From: JBDRLD01 sp043813445 | GTDB lineage: Bacteria > Patescibacteriota > Patescibacteriia > JACPHY01 | Assembly: GCA_043813445.1 (NCBI GenBank) | Contig: JBDRLD010000062.1 | Location: 1 to 15,217, forward strand | Length of the DNA stretch: 15,217 nucleotides | Direction: 5' to 3' | In this document: positions 5,955 through 13,237 of the stretch, piece by piece | Position numbering within the stretch: the stretch's first letter is position 1 | How the letters are laid out: each line of letters starts with the position of its first letter | Translations under genes and position numbers: made by a program | Notes under the pieces: generated by a model | The model's database searches: none | Told to the model about the DNA's origin: nothing | Seen by the model: only the letters and a program-made list of their open reading frames with translations

Positions 5955-6917
5955 TTACTCCCCTGCCCCTTCCACGGATGCAGGAATACTCTCTTCAGGA
6001 ATTGCAGTAAATAGTGATGGATTGACGCTCAATCTAAGATCGAATCGCGCCTGTCGTGCAACCCCAAACTCGTCGATTGTGGTAGAAATTCCTGACGCAT
6101 TGAAATCCTGCACTTCCTCAGCCTCCTTCCATGTTGAAAGTTGCGCCGCCGCAGTACGCATATTCGGAGCCGATGTGGGGAGCATGACGCTACCACCTGC
6201 ATCCGCGGTCAAGGACTCATATCGAACGCCCGGGATGGTCATATCTTCGATGTACTCGAAAAACCTCTCCCAGGAGCCGTGCTGATTAAGCAACTCGTCC
6301 AATGCAACCGCTCGCCGTGATGTAGCGCGGAATGCATCCACATCACGCTCTGCATCGGAAATCTTCGCAATAAGCATGGAACGTTGTGACTCGAGCGCGT
6401 TCGTAGTGGCCTGTTCGATCTCGACACGTGACTGCAGCAGCATCCACGGCACCCCAATAAGAGGCACAACAAGCGCAAGTCCGATAATCGCTACGATTTG
6501 CGGCCACTTTGGATGGATGGGCCTCTTTCGTAGCTCATCCGGAATAAGTGTGATACCCCTGAGCGCACGCTTACCGATAGATGGGATATGCAATTTGGGC
6601 GCACCTGATTCTCGCGCCTTCGCGGTTGACACCGCTCGCGCAGCCTTCTTATCCTGCTGTTTCTCCACCTTCTCCACGCGCGGATCATCCTTTTCTTTCT
6701 GCTTTACCACAGGCGGCCTCGGTGCCGCTTCCTGTTTCTGCTCGACCGCAACCTTCTGCTCCGCCTCAACAGTCGAAACCGCTGAGACAACGCTCTTTGC
6801 TTGTTTTTTTAGTAATTCTGGAATATGGAACACCCCACCGGCTTTACCGTTGGTTGACTGCGCATCGTCTTCTCGTTTGCGCATCTCTTCCGGAAGGAGT
6901 GATGGATCACGAGCCAT
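5955..6917 (-). CDS. pilN: Type IV pilus PilN-like protein with extended N-terminus (320 aa)
   Basis: Inner-membrane alignment protein. The usual PilN is about 200 residues and begins with an (I/F)NLLP motif that inserts into PilM. Here residues 6-15 (SLLPEEMRKR) and 123-132 (TLIPDELRKR) are two copies of such a motif, separated by ~110 mostly charged, Ala/Lys/Glu/Gln-rich and probably disordered residues. Two further similar short pieces lie in the linker (HIPELLKK at 31-38, HIPSIGKR at 110-117). The TM helix is at about 140-162 and is followed by a coiled coil (165-205) and the alpha/beta periplasmic-type domain. A good Shine-Dalgarno (AGAGGA, six bases before ATG) supports the start at 6915-6917. 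It is 177 bases downstream of pilM and 11 upstream of pilO. Confidence 0.9.
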   Translation of the reverse strand: MARDPSLLPEEMRKREDDAQSTNGKAGGVFHIPELLKKQAKSVVSAVSTVEAEQKVAVEQKQEAAPRPPVVKQKEKDDPRVEKVEKQQDKKAARAVSTAKARESGAPKLHIPSIGKRALRGITLIPDELRKRPIHPKWPQIVAIIGLALVVPLIGVPWMLLQSRVEIEQATTNALESQRSMLIAKISDAERDVDAFRATSRRAVALDELLNQHGSWERFFEYIEDMTIPGVRYESLTADAGGSVMLPTSAPNMRTAAAQLSTWKEAEEVQDFNASGISTTIDEFGVARQARFDLRLSVNPSLFTAIPEESIPASVEGAGE

Positions 6918-6965
6918 ATATACAATCCTCTTTCAATCTAGGAGCCCCTGCAGAACCTACACCCT

Positions 6966-7075
6966 GTCATCACGAGGTTTCTTAATTCGTCTCGGGCGGG
7001 AGCGTGGCGACGTGGTGATCCTGCTCAATATAGCCATGGGATTGCCACGCTCCACTACGTTCCGCTCGCAATGAC
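6966..7075. repeat. MITE-like inverted-repeat element between pilM and pilN
   Basis: A 110-base element bounded by imperfect inverted ends: GTCATCACGAG (6966-6976) and CTCGCAATGAC (7065-7075) match at 9 of 11 positions. Nested inside is a perfect 10-bp inverted repeat, GGAGCGTGGC (6999-7008) with GCCACGCTCC (7044-7053). The GTCATTGCGAG end is, from memory, characteristic of a dispersed non-coding repeat found in many bacterial genomes. No ORF lies in it. It would form a large hairpin in the pilM-pilN transcript. Confidence 0.8.
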
Positions 7076-7094
7076 ACCTTTTGCAAATGTCCCT

Positions 7095-8177
7095 CTAGTT
7101 AATTTCTCGCATACCGAGGCCAACGGCCACTGCAAAACGCGACCCCAATGCATCGAGTGCTGGCCGAAGATCAACCGGATAGACCACGCGAGCCCAGGGA
7201 TCTCCAACAAATACCCGGAGATTAAACGCCTGCGCAAGGTGCTCGGTGATCGATGGGAGGAGTGCGCTCCCGCCGGCAAGCACCACCTTCTCCACCACGC
7301 GCGTTCGAGCGCCGTCCTGTGATGAGAGGTACAAATTCATGCCATAGCGAACCTCCTGTACTACCGGAGCAAGCAGACGCTCGATGAGTTTCGGAATAGC
7401 TGCGGATGCCGGGTTCCCTGTTGGAGTCACTGCAAGGTCAAGCTTCAGACTTTCTGCGCTGATAAAATCACTACTGGTCGCATCGGCGATCGCCTGCGTA
7501 AAATGGCGGCCGCCGACATCGATGCTCCGACTGAGCACCGGCGTCCCATCCTCCACAATCACCATCGAAGTTCTTGATGCACCGATATCCAGCACGAGCA
7601 CCACCGCCGGATCGTCGCCCACCAGAGATCTGATCAATGCAAATGCCTCTGTTTCAAGACTGAGCAACTCAAGTCCTGATCCGCGGAACACTGTGAGGTA
7701 CTCCTGAACAATCAGCTTCGGCGCTCCCGTGAGAAGAATGCGCACCGACGACGTGTGATTATTCGTCATCTCAAGATCCTCCTCCGGAGTGAGCAACTTC
7801 CAATCAATAATCATCTCCTCAAGAGGCAATGGTAGGATCTTCTTTGCCTCCCACTCCACCGCACCGGGTAGCTCCTTTTTCTTCATCCGAGGAAGTGAGA
7901 TCACCGAGCTGAACACTGACGCAACCGGGAGACTTGTTACTGCAAGTTTTGACTCTGTCTTCGCCTGTGCGCAAACATCGCGGAGCACTGTGGATAGCCC
8001 GCTCAGGTCAGAACCGAGCGTTGTGGTCGCACGGTCTATGTGTGAAGTGAAATTCGCAAAGCCATACGTCGAGAGTCGTGCTCGACGGCGATCATTGCGA
8101 AATTCTACAACTTTTACGCCACTTGCCCCGATATCCACACCGAGGTAGCTTGGCGATTGCTTCTTGAAAAGCTTCAT
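7095..8177 (-). CDS. pilM: Type IV pilus actin-like ATPase PilM (360 aa)
   Basis: Cytoplasmic actin/FtsA-fold protein that binds the N-terminus of PilN and organises the inner-membrane platform. Visible features are the phosphate-1 motif GVDIGASGVKVVE (13-25), the phosphate-2 motif VLDIGASRTSMVIV (195-208), the adenosine motif VVLAGGSALLP (298-308) and the FVGDPWARV segment near the C-terminus, all typical of PilM. Length is normal (about 350). The ATG at 8175-8177 leaves MKLFKKQSPSYLGVDIG, the expected N-terminus. No Shine-Dalgarno lies close to it; instead a stem-loop ends 12 bases upstream (8190-8227). It is the first assembly gene after the 727-residue secreted protein. Confidence 0.96.
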   Translation of the reverse strand: MKLFKKQSPSYLGVDIGASGVKVVEFRNDRRRARLSTYGFANFTSHIDRATTTLGSDLSGLSTVLRDVCAQAKTESKLAVTSLPVASVFSSVISLPRMKKKELPGAVEWEAKKILPLPLEEMIIDWKLLTPEEDLEMTNNHTSSVRILLTGAPKLIVQEYLTVFRGSGLELLSLETEAFALIRSLVGDDPAVVLVLDIGASRTSMVIVEDGTPVLSRSIDVGGRHFTQAIADATSSDFISAESLKLDLAVTPTGNPASAAIPKLIERLLAPVVQEVRYGMNLYLSSQDGARTRVVEKVVLAGGSALLPSITEHLAQAFNLRVFVGDPWARVVYPVDLRPALDALGSRFAVAVGLGMREIN

Positions 8178-8189
8178 GTACGCGAAATG

Positions 8190-8227
8190 ACTGCACGTCT
8201 CACCGTCCTATCATTTGAGACTGCAGT
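8190..8227 (-). promoter_or_regulatory. Leader stem-loop upstream of pilM
   Basis: ACTGCA (8190-8195) and GTCTCA (8197-8202) pair with TGAGAC (8216-8221) and TGCAGT (8222-8227), giving a 12-bp stem with a single bulged base and a 13-base loop. On the minus strand the loop contains AGGA. The hairpin base is 12 bases from the pilM start codon, and no U-tract follows, so a role in translation or RNA stability is more likely than termination. This is inference from folding by eye. Confidence 0.5.
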
Positions 8228-8245
8228 GACATATCATAATCCATC

Positions 8246-8288
8246 CATGGTACAGGTAATCATTGTACCATGCGAAAAAAACTGTGAC
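8246..8288 (-). promoter_or_regulatory. Candidate pilM promoter overlapped by a dyad
   Basis: A perfect 9-bp inverted repeat, CATGGTACA (8246-8254) and TGTACCATG (8264-8272), spaced by nine bases, covers a candidate extended -10 on the minus strand (TGG-TACAAT, hexamer at 8262-8267). The best upstream hexamer, GTCACA at 8283-8288, gives a 15-bp spacer, which is short. It lies in the 130-base gap between the secreted-protein gene and pilM. The dyad has the geometry of an operator, but no regulator is identified. Confidence 0.4.
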
Positions 8289-8307
8289 GATCTCATGCTG
8301 TGCGAAA

Positions 8308-10491
8308 CTATTGTGGGAGCGCACGACGGATGCTCGGCAACGATCGCATAATGTCTCCGAATCCCGGTGGCGCATTCGCAAGAGCACGACCATCCGCAAT
8401 TACACGCTCTGCAGCATTGATAGATTTACGCTCATCAAGCTCTCGCTCGAAGAAGAACTGGCCCGCGATGATCGTACCCCGCACGGACAACGTCTTCTCC
8501 AAATTCTTGTCACCAAGTGTCCCTGAGTGAAATTCACCCTCCACATAAAATGCACCAACAAGCTCGGTCACACTCGATGAAATAATAACATTTCCACCAC
8601 GCCCCTCATCATCCTTCAGAACGAGCCAGCCAGGAGAAGCGATTTGGCGTACATTTGATGGCGTGGATGCGGCATACCCAATATTGCCGGTAATCACCAG
8701 GTCACCGCCACGGATCACAATCATTCCAGATCCGTTCTGATCGCCGACGCCATTCTTAAATGTCACACCACCGCCACCAAGGAAAAACTCGTTCCCGTCG
8801 AGATCGTCTGCAATGTACACCTTCCCATCAAGCAAAAATCCACCAGGCGTACTAAAATAATTCGCACTATCCGTTGGCAAATCGACAATATCACCATGCC
8901 GACCGTCAAGGATCCCATTCACATCGATACGAATCGCACTACTCATGTGTGCTTGTTCACCCGGCCTCGCAAGCACGTCATAATCTGTCTGCTGCAACGA
9001 ATCGCACCCCTCAGCACTAAGGAAATTCATAATGCCGCCCGATGCGAGGATGCAGTACGTCGCGTTGTACTCTCCCACCGGTGGTGGCGGCGTCTGCGGA
9101 CTTCCCACGTTCCCGCCGCTGTAAATGGTCCCGTATCGCGTCTGCAGCCATGGGAGGTAGAGCTGGCTACATCGACTTCCTTCGACAATGCAGTTCGCAT
9201 CGACTACACAAAGTCGATCCTCAAGTGTACAGATACCGATTTCCCGACGACAGATTGAGTCGCCTTCGCCGAGCATGGCGCAGGTTTCGTCACTAATGCA
9301 TGGAACGGATCGCTCAATGAGGTCGTTCTCTGTGCAGAGCCCTATCTCAAAATTGCAGGTATTCCCACGACACGAGGCGTCGCTTGTACAGCGATCAATA
9401 GACGTTATGTAGGCGTCGGTATCACAGAGGCCTCGCATGGGATCGGTCTCACACGTGCTTCCGTCACATTGATCATCATCCGTGCATATAACAAGTGTGC
9501 CCGTAGGTAAGCCCGCGCAGAACCCCACTGCGCCCGGAACGGTTCCTTCGCTTTCAAAGAATGGGTCGCTCCCCGGAAGATCAGATCCACGCGTGCACAC
9601 CGCGCCCGGCGGACAACACGCGTCACGCCCGACGAGCGAACTATCATTAAGGACGCACGCATCGTCAAACCCGCACGCGCTTGCATCATCTACGCATCGC
9701 CCACACTCCACACCGGATGGACAACAGATCTCCCCGAGGTTGCAGTCGGTGTGCAGTCCGCACCAATCACCAACGCCTGCGCACTGCCCACACGGCGCAC
9801 CACCAAGGCAACACTGCTCACCCGGGAGAACACAATCCCGCGCGGAATCGCACGTATTCCCAACTTCGCTACAGAGCGGCACCGGATCCCACTCTGTCCG
9901 TGTGCCACCATAGCTCGCATCCCATGTGATCCAGCCGATCGCATGGCCGTCGACGCTGCCAGGCCCATTCCACATATCGCCAGTAATGCTTCCGAACGCC
10001 GGATCCCACGATGTTCTGTATGCAACATCGCTCAAACACGAATCCGTATTTTCACAGGATAGTGAAATCCATCCGTCACTACCAAGCGCAAGCGCCTTTG
10101 CCCATCCGGTAATTCCTTGTGTAATCGCATTCAGACGCGCGGTCGATGCAATTCCGGACGGCGACGTACCACTACACGTCGATCCGAAGCAAATCCATCC
10201 AATGTTCCGCGACCACGCATATCCGGTGAGGTATCCTAGATCATTAATGGACACGCCATACGACACACCACCGAGTGTGCACGGGTCCGGGTTTAGTTCG
10301 GCGTTGAGAGCTAAACAGTTCGTCGAGCTCATCGAAATCCATCCGGCCTCACCGGCCCACGCCCACCCTGTCACCGCCGCACTCTCTGCGTGCGCCGACC
10401 TAATGTTACAGAACGCAACAATCGCCGCGCATACAAACACGGCGACTCCAAATGTCGCGATTCGATGTACTCGATAGTGACAACACTTCAT
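8308..10491 (-). CDS. Secreted Cys-rich repeat protein beside the pilus genes (727 aa)
   Basis: Signal peptide: basic n-region (K2-R10), hydrophobic core 11-28 and cleavage site A33-H-A35|E. Four repeats follow, each an ITGxAW-like turn plus GWI: 39-53, 87-102, 126-144 and 168-191. Residues 207-441 contain 34 Cys. Three units with CxxxxxC, CC and CGxC spacing (207-237, 244-266, 273-299) are followed by units of the form CxxDxxCxxxxC with GLC or GIC (336-356, 368-386, 398-421, 428-441). After a Pro-rich hinge (TPPPPVGE) the C-terminal ~260 residues are Gly-rich and beta-rich (GGDLVITGNIGY, TIIAGQFFFERELDE), suggesting a beta-helix or beta-sandwich, ending PPGFGDIMRSLPS. No C-terminal TM or sorting signal is seen, so it is probably exported. 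Similar repeats are familiar from CPR surface proteins. A pilus-tip or adhesion role is inferred only from position directly upstream of pilM. Confidence 0.85.
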   Translation of the reverse strand: MKCCHYRVHRIATFGVAVFVCAAIVAFCNIRSAHAESAAVTGWAWAGEAGWISMSSTNCLALNAELNPDPCTLGGVSYGVSINDLGYLTGYAWSRNIGWICFGSTCSGTSPSGIASTARLNAITQGITGWAKALALGSDGWISLSCENTDSCLSDVAYRTSWDPAFGSITGDMWNGPGSVDGHAIGWITWDASYGGTRTEWDPVPLCSEVGNTCDSARDCVLPGEQCCLGGAPCGQCAGVGDWCGLHTDCNLGEICCPSGVECGRCVDDASACGFDDACVLNDSSLVGRDACCPPGAVCTRGSDLPGSDPFFESEGTVPGAVGFCAGLPTGTLVICTDDDQCDGSTCETDPMRGLCDTDAYITSIDRCTSDASCRGNTCNFEIGLCTENDLIERSVPCISDETCAMLGEGDSICRREIGICTLEDRLCVVDANCIVEGSRCSQLYLPWLQTRYGTIYSGGNVGSPQTPPPPVGEYNATYCILASGGIMNFLSAEGCDSLQQTDYDVLARPGEQAHMSSAIRIDVNGILDGRHGDIVDLPTDSANYFSTPGGFLLDGKVYIADDLDGNEFFLGGGGVTFKNGVGDQNGSGMIVIRGGDLVITGNIGYAASTPSNVRQIASPGWLVLKDDEGRGGNVIISSSVTELVGAFYVEGEFHSGTLGDKNLEKTLSVRGTIIAGQFFFERELDERKSINAAERVIADGRALANAPPGFGDIMRSLPSIRRALPQ

Positions 10492-10493
10492 AT

Positions 10494-10520
10494 GGTGCTT
10501 CCACTAAGTAGTATAGCACC
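10494..10520 (-). promoter_or_regulatory. Candidate promoter for the secreted Cys-rich protein gene
   Basis: The minus-strand hexamer TATACT (10510-10515) sits 18 bases before the ATG at 10491, in the 31-base gap after the RNase HI gene. It lies within an interrupted inverted repeat, AGCACC (10515-10520) and GGTGCT (10494-10499). No convincing -35 is visible, so the call is tentative. If used, the leader would be about 12 bases. Confidence 0.35.
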
Positions 10521-10522
10521 AA

Positions 10523-10936
10523 CTATCCATCCACACGTCCGCGTGCATCGATGGCGGCGTTCACCATCGCATCGGCATCCTTGTTCTGCTCGCGTCGCAC
10601 ATGCGTAAATGTACATCGCGAAAATCCTTGCGCGAGATTCCAAATCTTCACAAAAAGCGGTGCGAGGTCAGGATTCTTCACTCTGTACTCGCGATGGAGC
10701 TGTTTCACGAGCAATTCCGAATCCGCATGCGCTTCCACCTCGGTTGCGCCAAGCTCCTTCGCCCGCTCCAACGCCGCAATCATAGCCCGATACTCGGCCT
10801 GATTGTTCGTCGTCTCGCCGATGTACTCACCGAATCGCTCGACAATCGCATCGTCGGTGCCACGAAGCACCACACCAATTCCGGCCGGCCCCGGATTCCC
10901 ACGCGCACCTCCATCGGTAAAACTCTTCAGCAACAT
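10523..10936 (-). CDS. rnhA: Ribonuclease HI (137 aa)
   Basis: Endonuclease that cuts the RNA strand of RNA-DNA hybrids. The RNase H fold and the four acidic catalytic residues are visible: D8 in FTDGGARGNPG, E48 in NNQAEYRA, D72 in ADSELLVKQL and D122 in QNKDADAMVNAA, with the conserved His at 112 (FTHVRREQN). It is the compact type without an extra hybrid-binding domain, about 135 residues, as in many RNase HI proteins of small genomes. ATG at 10934-10936 lies three bases after the stop of the DUF1653 gene, so the two are translationally linked. The gene ends 31 bases before the secreted-protein gene. Confidence 0.95.
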   Translation of the reverse strand: MLLKSFTDGGARGNPGPAGIGVVLRGTDDAIVERFGEYIGETTNNQAEYRAMIAALERAKELGATEVEAHADSELLVKQLHREYRVKNPDLAPLFVKIWNLAQGFSRCTFTHVRREQNKDADAMVNAAIDARGRVDG

Positions 10937-10939
10937 ACA

Positions 10940-11146
10940 TTACTCGATACGTGTAAAACGCGACACCTCTCTCCCCTCAAATATCACTTGCTCGATAAAC
11001 ATGCTCAGTGGCCGCACCCACAACACCCGATCACCGTAACGCGCGCGGTAACACACCATCGCTTCCTGCGTCTCGGAATGCTTCGCAACCCCAATCACAT
11101 CGTACTCCCCTCCCTTGAAATGCCGATAGATCCCAGGTATCACCAT
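10940..11146 (-). CDS. DUF1653 family protein (68 aa)
   Basis: Small protein recognised from its family core: PGIYRHFKGGEYDVIGVAKH at the start, then SETQEAMVCYRARYGDRV and LWVRPLSMFIEQV, with a closing RFTRIE. This is the usual full length of DUF1653, a domain of unknown biochemical role found alone or fused to other domains. ATG at 11144-11146 begins two residues before the conserved PG. No Shine-Dalgarno is seen upstream. It is followed after three bases by RNase HI, and preceded by a 151-base gap with a hairpin repeat. Confidence 0.9.
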   Translation of the reverse strand: MVIPGIYRHFKGGEYDVIGVAKHSETQEAMVCYRARYGDRVLWVRPLSMFIEQVIFEGREVSRFTRIE

Positions 11147-11172
11147 AGAATATTGCGGCCGTAGAAAAATGT

Positions 11173-11257
11173 GTCATTTCGACCGAAGAGAGAAATCTCA
11201 CCCGCTCCAATACAGTGAAACGTATGGGATTTCTCCTCGCGGACTCGTCGAAATGAC
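11173..11257. repeat. MITE-like inverted-repeat element between recJ and DUF1653 gene
   Basis: An 85-base element with perfect 10-bp terminal inverted repeats, GTCATTTCGA (11173-11182) and TCGAAATGAC (11248-11257), and an inner perfect 8-bp pair, GAGAAATC (11190-11197) with GATTTCTC (11228-11235). The GTCATTTCGA plus GAGAAATC arrangement matches, from memory, a dispersed repeat known from many bacteria. It has no ORF. It shares the GTCATT/AATGAC end form with the element at 6966-7075 but differs inside. Confidence 0.8.
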
Positions 11258-11297
11258 AGAATGGGGAATGGTTACCCATTTTCCTACAGTCTCAACA

Positions 11298-13085
11298 TTA
11301 TACATCTACCGCCAGCGCATCCACGACTTTCAGTTGGAGTTCGCGCCGACCATTCCACTCATTCACCCCGAGCTCGAATGCGACATCCATGCACGCTCCA
11401 ACACGGACATCGGGACAAATCATTCGGTATCGAAAACAAACAAAAGAAAGCGATGTCGATCCATGTCGCGCCGCAATCCGACAGTGTTGCTGCTCCTTGC
11501 CCATCATACGGACATCGGTTACTGTAACGCCGCGTACGACGAACAGTGGGGTAGGGTGACCGATACCGAACGGTTCCAATCGCTCCAAATTCCCAACAAG
11601 CGCCCAATTAATATCGGTACCTCCAAGTTCGGCCGCGATTGCAACCGTCGCCAGCAAATCATCCGGCACAAGTACCGACCGCGCAAACGCTTCGAATTGC
11701 GTGCAAAACCCTTCAACCGCTTGCTCATCCTTCACCGTTAAACCGCATGCCTGTGGATGACCGCCGAACCGCGCAAGATACTCCGCCGAAGCCTCGAGTG
11801 CCTCAACAATATGGAGTCCAACGATGCTCCGCCCGGAACCAAGCACCTGCCCATCAAACTTTGTCAACGCGATAGTAGGTCGCTGGAAGCGATCTTTCAA
11901 TCGACTCGCAACGAGCCCAACGATCCCCGGCGCCCAGCCATCGCCAACCACGACGAGCGAATAACGCTCACCAACATCTCCAACCTGTTGTATCGCCTCG
12001 ACCATCGCCTCTTCAACAAGCCGTTGCCGCTCAGTATTCGTGCTGTCGAGCTGTTCCGCAAGCGCAGTCGCTTCTTCCTGGTCACGCGTCAGTAATAGTC
12101 GCAGCGCGACACTCGCATGATCGATGCGCCCGGCCGCGTTGATGCGCGGTGCAATCTGAAAACCGATCGTTCCCGGCGTGATGCGCTCCGGATCAATACG
12201 CGCCGTGCGGTAGAGTGCCTGCAAGCCGAGTCGTCGCGTCTTCGCGAGTACGATAAGCCCATAGTGCACGAGCACGCGATTCTCGCCGATAAGTGGCCCA
12301 AAATCCGCAACCGTCGAAATGGCAACGCAATCGAGTAGCCACTTCTCGAAGCCCTGCGCCAACCGTGGCACCGCGGACTCGGCATCACGGCGCGCAATGG
12401 CCTGACAGAGCTTGAACGCAACCCCGCCTCCGGTGAGCTCAAAAAACGGATATGTTTCCCCGGGTGCTTTCGGATGGATCATCGCTAACGCCGGCGGAAT
12501 CTGTGGTTCTCCATCCTCACCGGTTGGAATGAGGTGGTGATCAGTGATAATCACATCGACACCGGCATCATTGGCCAGCGCGACCGTTTCTGCGTTCGCA
12601 CTCCCACAATCGCACGTCACGATGACCACGCACCCATGCTCCTGTGCGTACGCGAGCCCCGGAGGATTGAATCCGAATCCATCGTTCTCGCGATGCGGAA
12701 TAAAAACCACTGCGTCGCACCCGATCGCTTCCAGGGTCTCGGCGAGGATTGCCGCGCCGTCAATGCCGTCCGCGTCGTAGTCCCCATGAATGAGCACACG
12801 CTCTCCACGATCACGTGCCGCGAATAGTCGGTCCACCGCCTTCGCCATGTCGCGAAATAGAAACGGATCATGAATGTGCTCGTCGTACTTCGGGTCAAGA
12901 AACGCCGCGATCTCCTCCTTCGTCCGAACGCCACGAGCGTAAAGGAGTGATGCAATCGTCGGCGGGATGTTGTTCTGTTCGGCAAGAAATACCGAAGGCG
13001 CTGGATCTGCAATGATCCAGCGCTTCCTCGCGCGTTGCGTCGACTCGCTTCGTTCACGAGCGCGTGCGGGCTGTCCTGTCTCCAT
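11298..13085 (-). CDS. recJ: Single-stranded-DNA exonuclease RecJ (595 aa)
   Basis: DHH-family 5'-3' exonuclease for recombination and repair. Visible motifs, numbered from the ATG at 13083-13085: HGDYDADGIDG (about 101-111), TCDCGS (157-162), TDHH (181-184), PRINAAGRIDHA (about 313-324) and the DHHA1 signature GGHPQACGLT (441-450; canonical GGHxxAAG, here with Cys in place of one Ala). A C-terminal OB-type region begins near LEPFGIGHPTPLF. Length is normal. A TTG at 13089-13091, two codons upstream, is an alternative start. It begins nine bases after the 32-residue microprotein gene, implying one transcript. The metal-binding Asp/His set is complete, so the enzyme should be active. Confidence 0.94.
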   Translation of the reverse strand: METGQPARARERSESTQRARKRWIIADPAPSVFLAEQNNIPPTIASLLYARGVRTKEEIAAFLDPKYDEHIHDPFLFRDMAKAVDRLFAARDRGERVLIHGDYDADGIDGAAILAETLEAIGCDAVVFIPHRENDGFGFNPPGLAYAQEHGCVVIVTCDCGSANAETVALANDAGVDVIITDHHLIPTGEDGEPQIPPALAMIHPKAPGETYPFFELTGGGVAFKLCQAIARRDAESAVPRLAQGFEKWLLDCVAISTVADFGPLIGENRVLVHYGLIVLAKTRRLGLQALYRTARIDPERITPGTIGFQIAPRINAAGRIDHASVALRLLLTRDQEEATALAEQLDSTNTERQRLVEEAMVEAIQQVGDVGERYSLVVVGDGWAPGIVGLVASRLKDRFQRPTIALTKFDGQVLGSGRSIVGLHIVEALEASAEYLARFGGHPQACGLTVKDEQAVEGFCTQFEAFARSVLVPDDLLATVAIAAELGGTDINWALVGNLERLEPFGIGHPTPLFVVRGVTVTDVRMMGKEQQHCRIAARHGSTSLSFVCFRYRMICPDVRVGACMDVAFELGVNEWNGRRELQLKVVDALAVDV

Positions 13086-13094
13086 GAACAAAAC

Positions 13095-13193
13095 CTAGAA
13101 TGAAAGCCCGATGCCGACAGTAAACACAATCATGCTTATAATCACCAGCATGCTGATGATGGTCCAGAACGTTTTGATTGTCTTCCGCTTCAT
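13095..13193 (-). CDS. Single-TM microprotein between lepA and recJ (32 aa)
   Basis: Small ORF starting MKRKTIK, then a hydrophobic stretch from about residue 9 to 31 (FWTIISMLVIISMIVF and on) and ending GLSF. The pattern is a basic cytoplasmic N-terminus with one membrane helix filling almost the whole protein. It lies 44 bases after the lepA stop and nine bases before the recJ ATG, exactly filling the gap. From memory, tiny TM proteins of this kind are common in CPR genomes, with no known function. An extended -10-like TGT-TACGCT (hexamer at 13202-13207) would give a leaderless message. A chance ORF is possible, since 33 codons is short, but composition and spacing argue for a gene. Confidence 0.6.
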   Translation of the reverse strand: MKRKTIKTFWTIISMLVIISMIVFTVGIGLSF

Positions 13194-13237
13194 ATGTCTT
13201 TAGCGTAACACATCCCGATTTGCGAGCTGCTCCACAG

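Noticed and set aside
8246..8272. 9-bp inverted repeat as terminator of the Cys-rich gene
   Set aside because: No T-tract follows in the direction of transcription; the T-run precedes it instead.
11147..11152. TATTCT as a -10 box for the DUF1653 gene
   Set aside because: It touches the start codon, so transcription would begin inside the gene.
11260..11280. Hairpin AATGGG/CCCATT downstream of recJ as terminator
   Set aside because: Only six base pairs, AT-rich ends and no following T-run on the minus strand.
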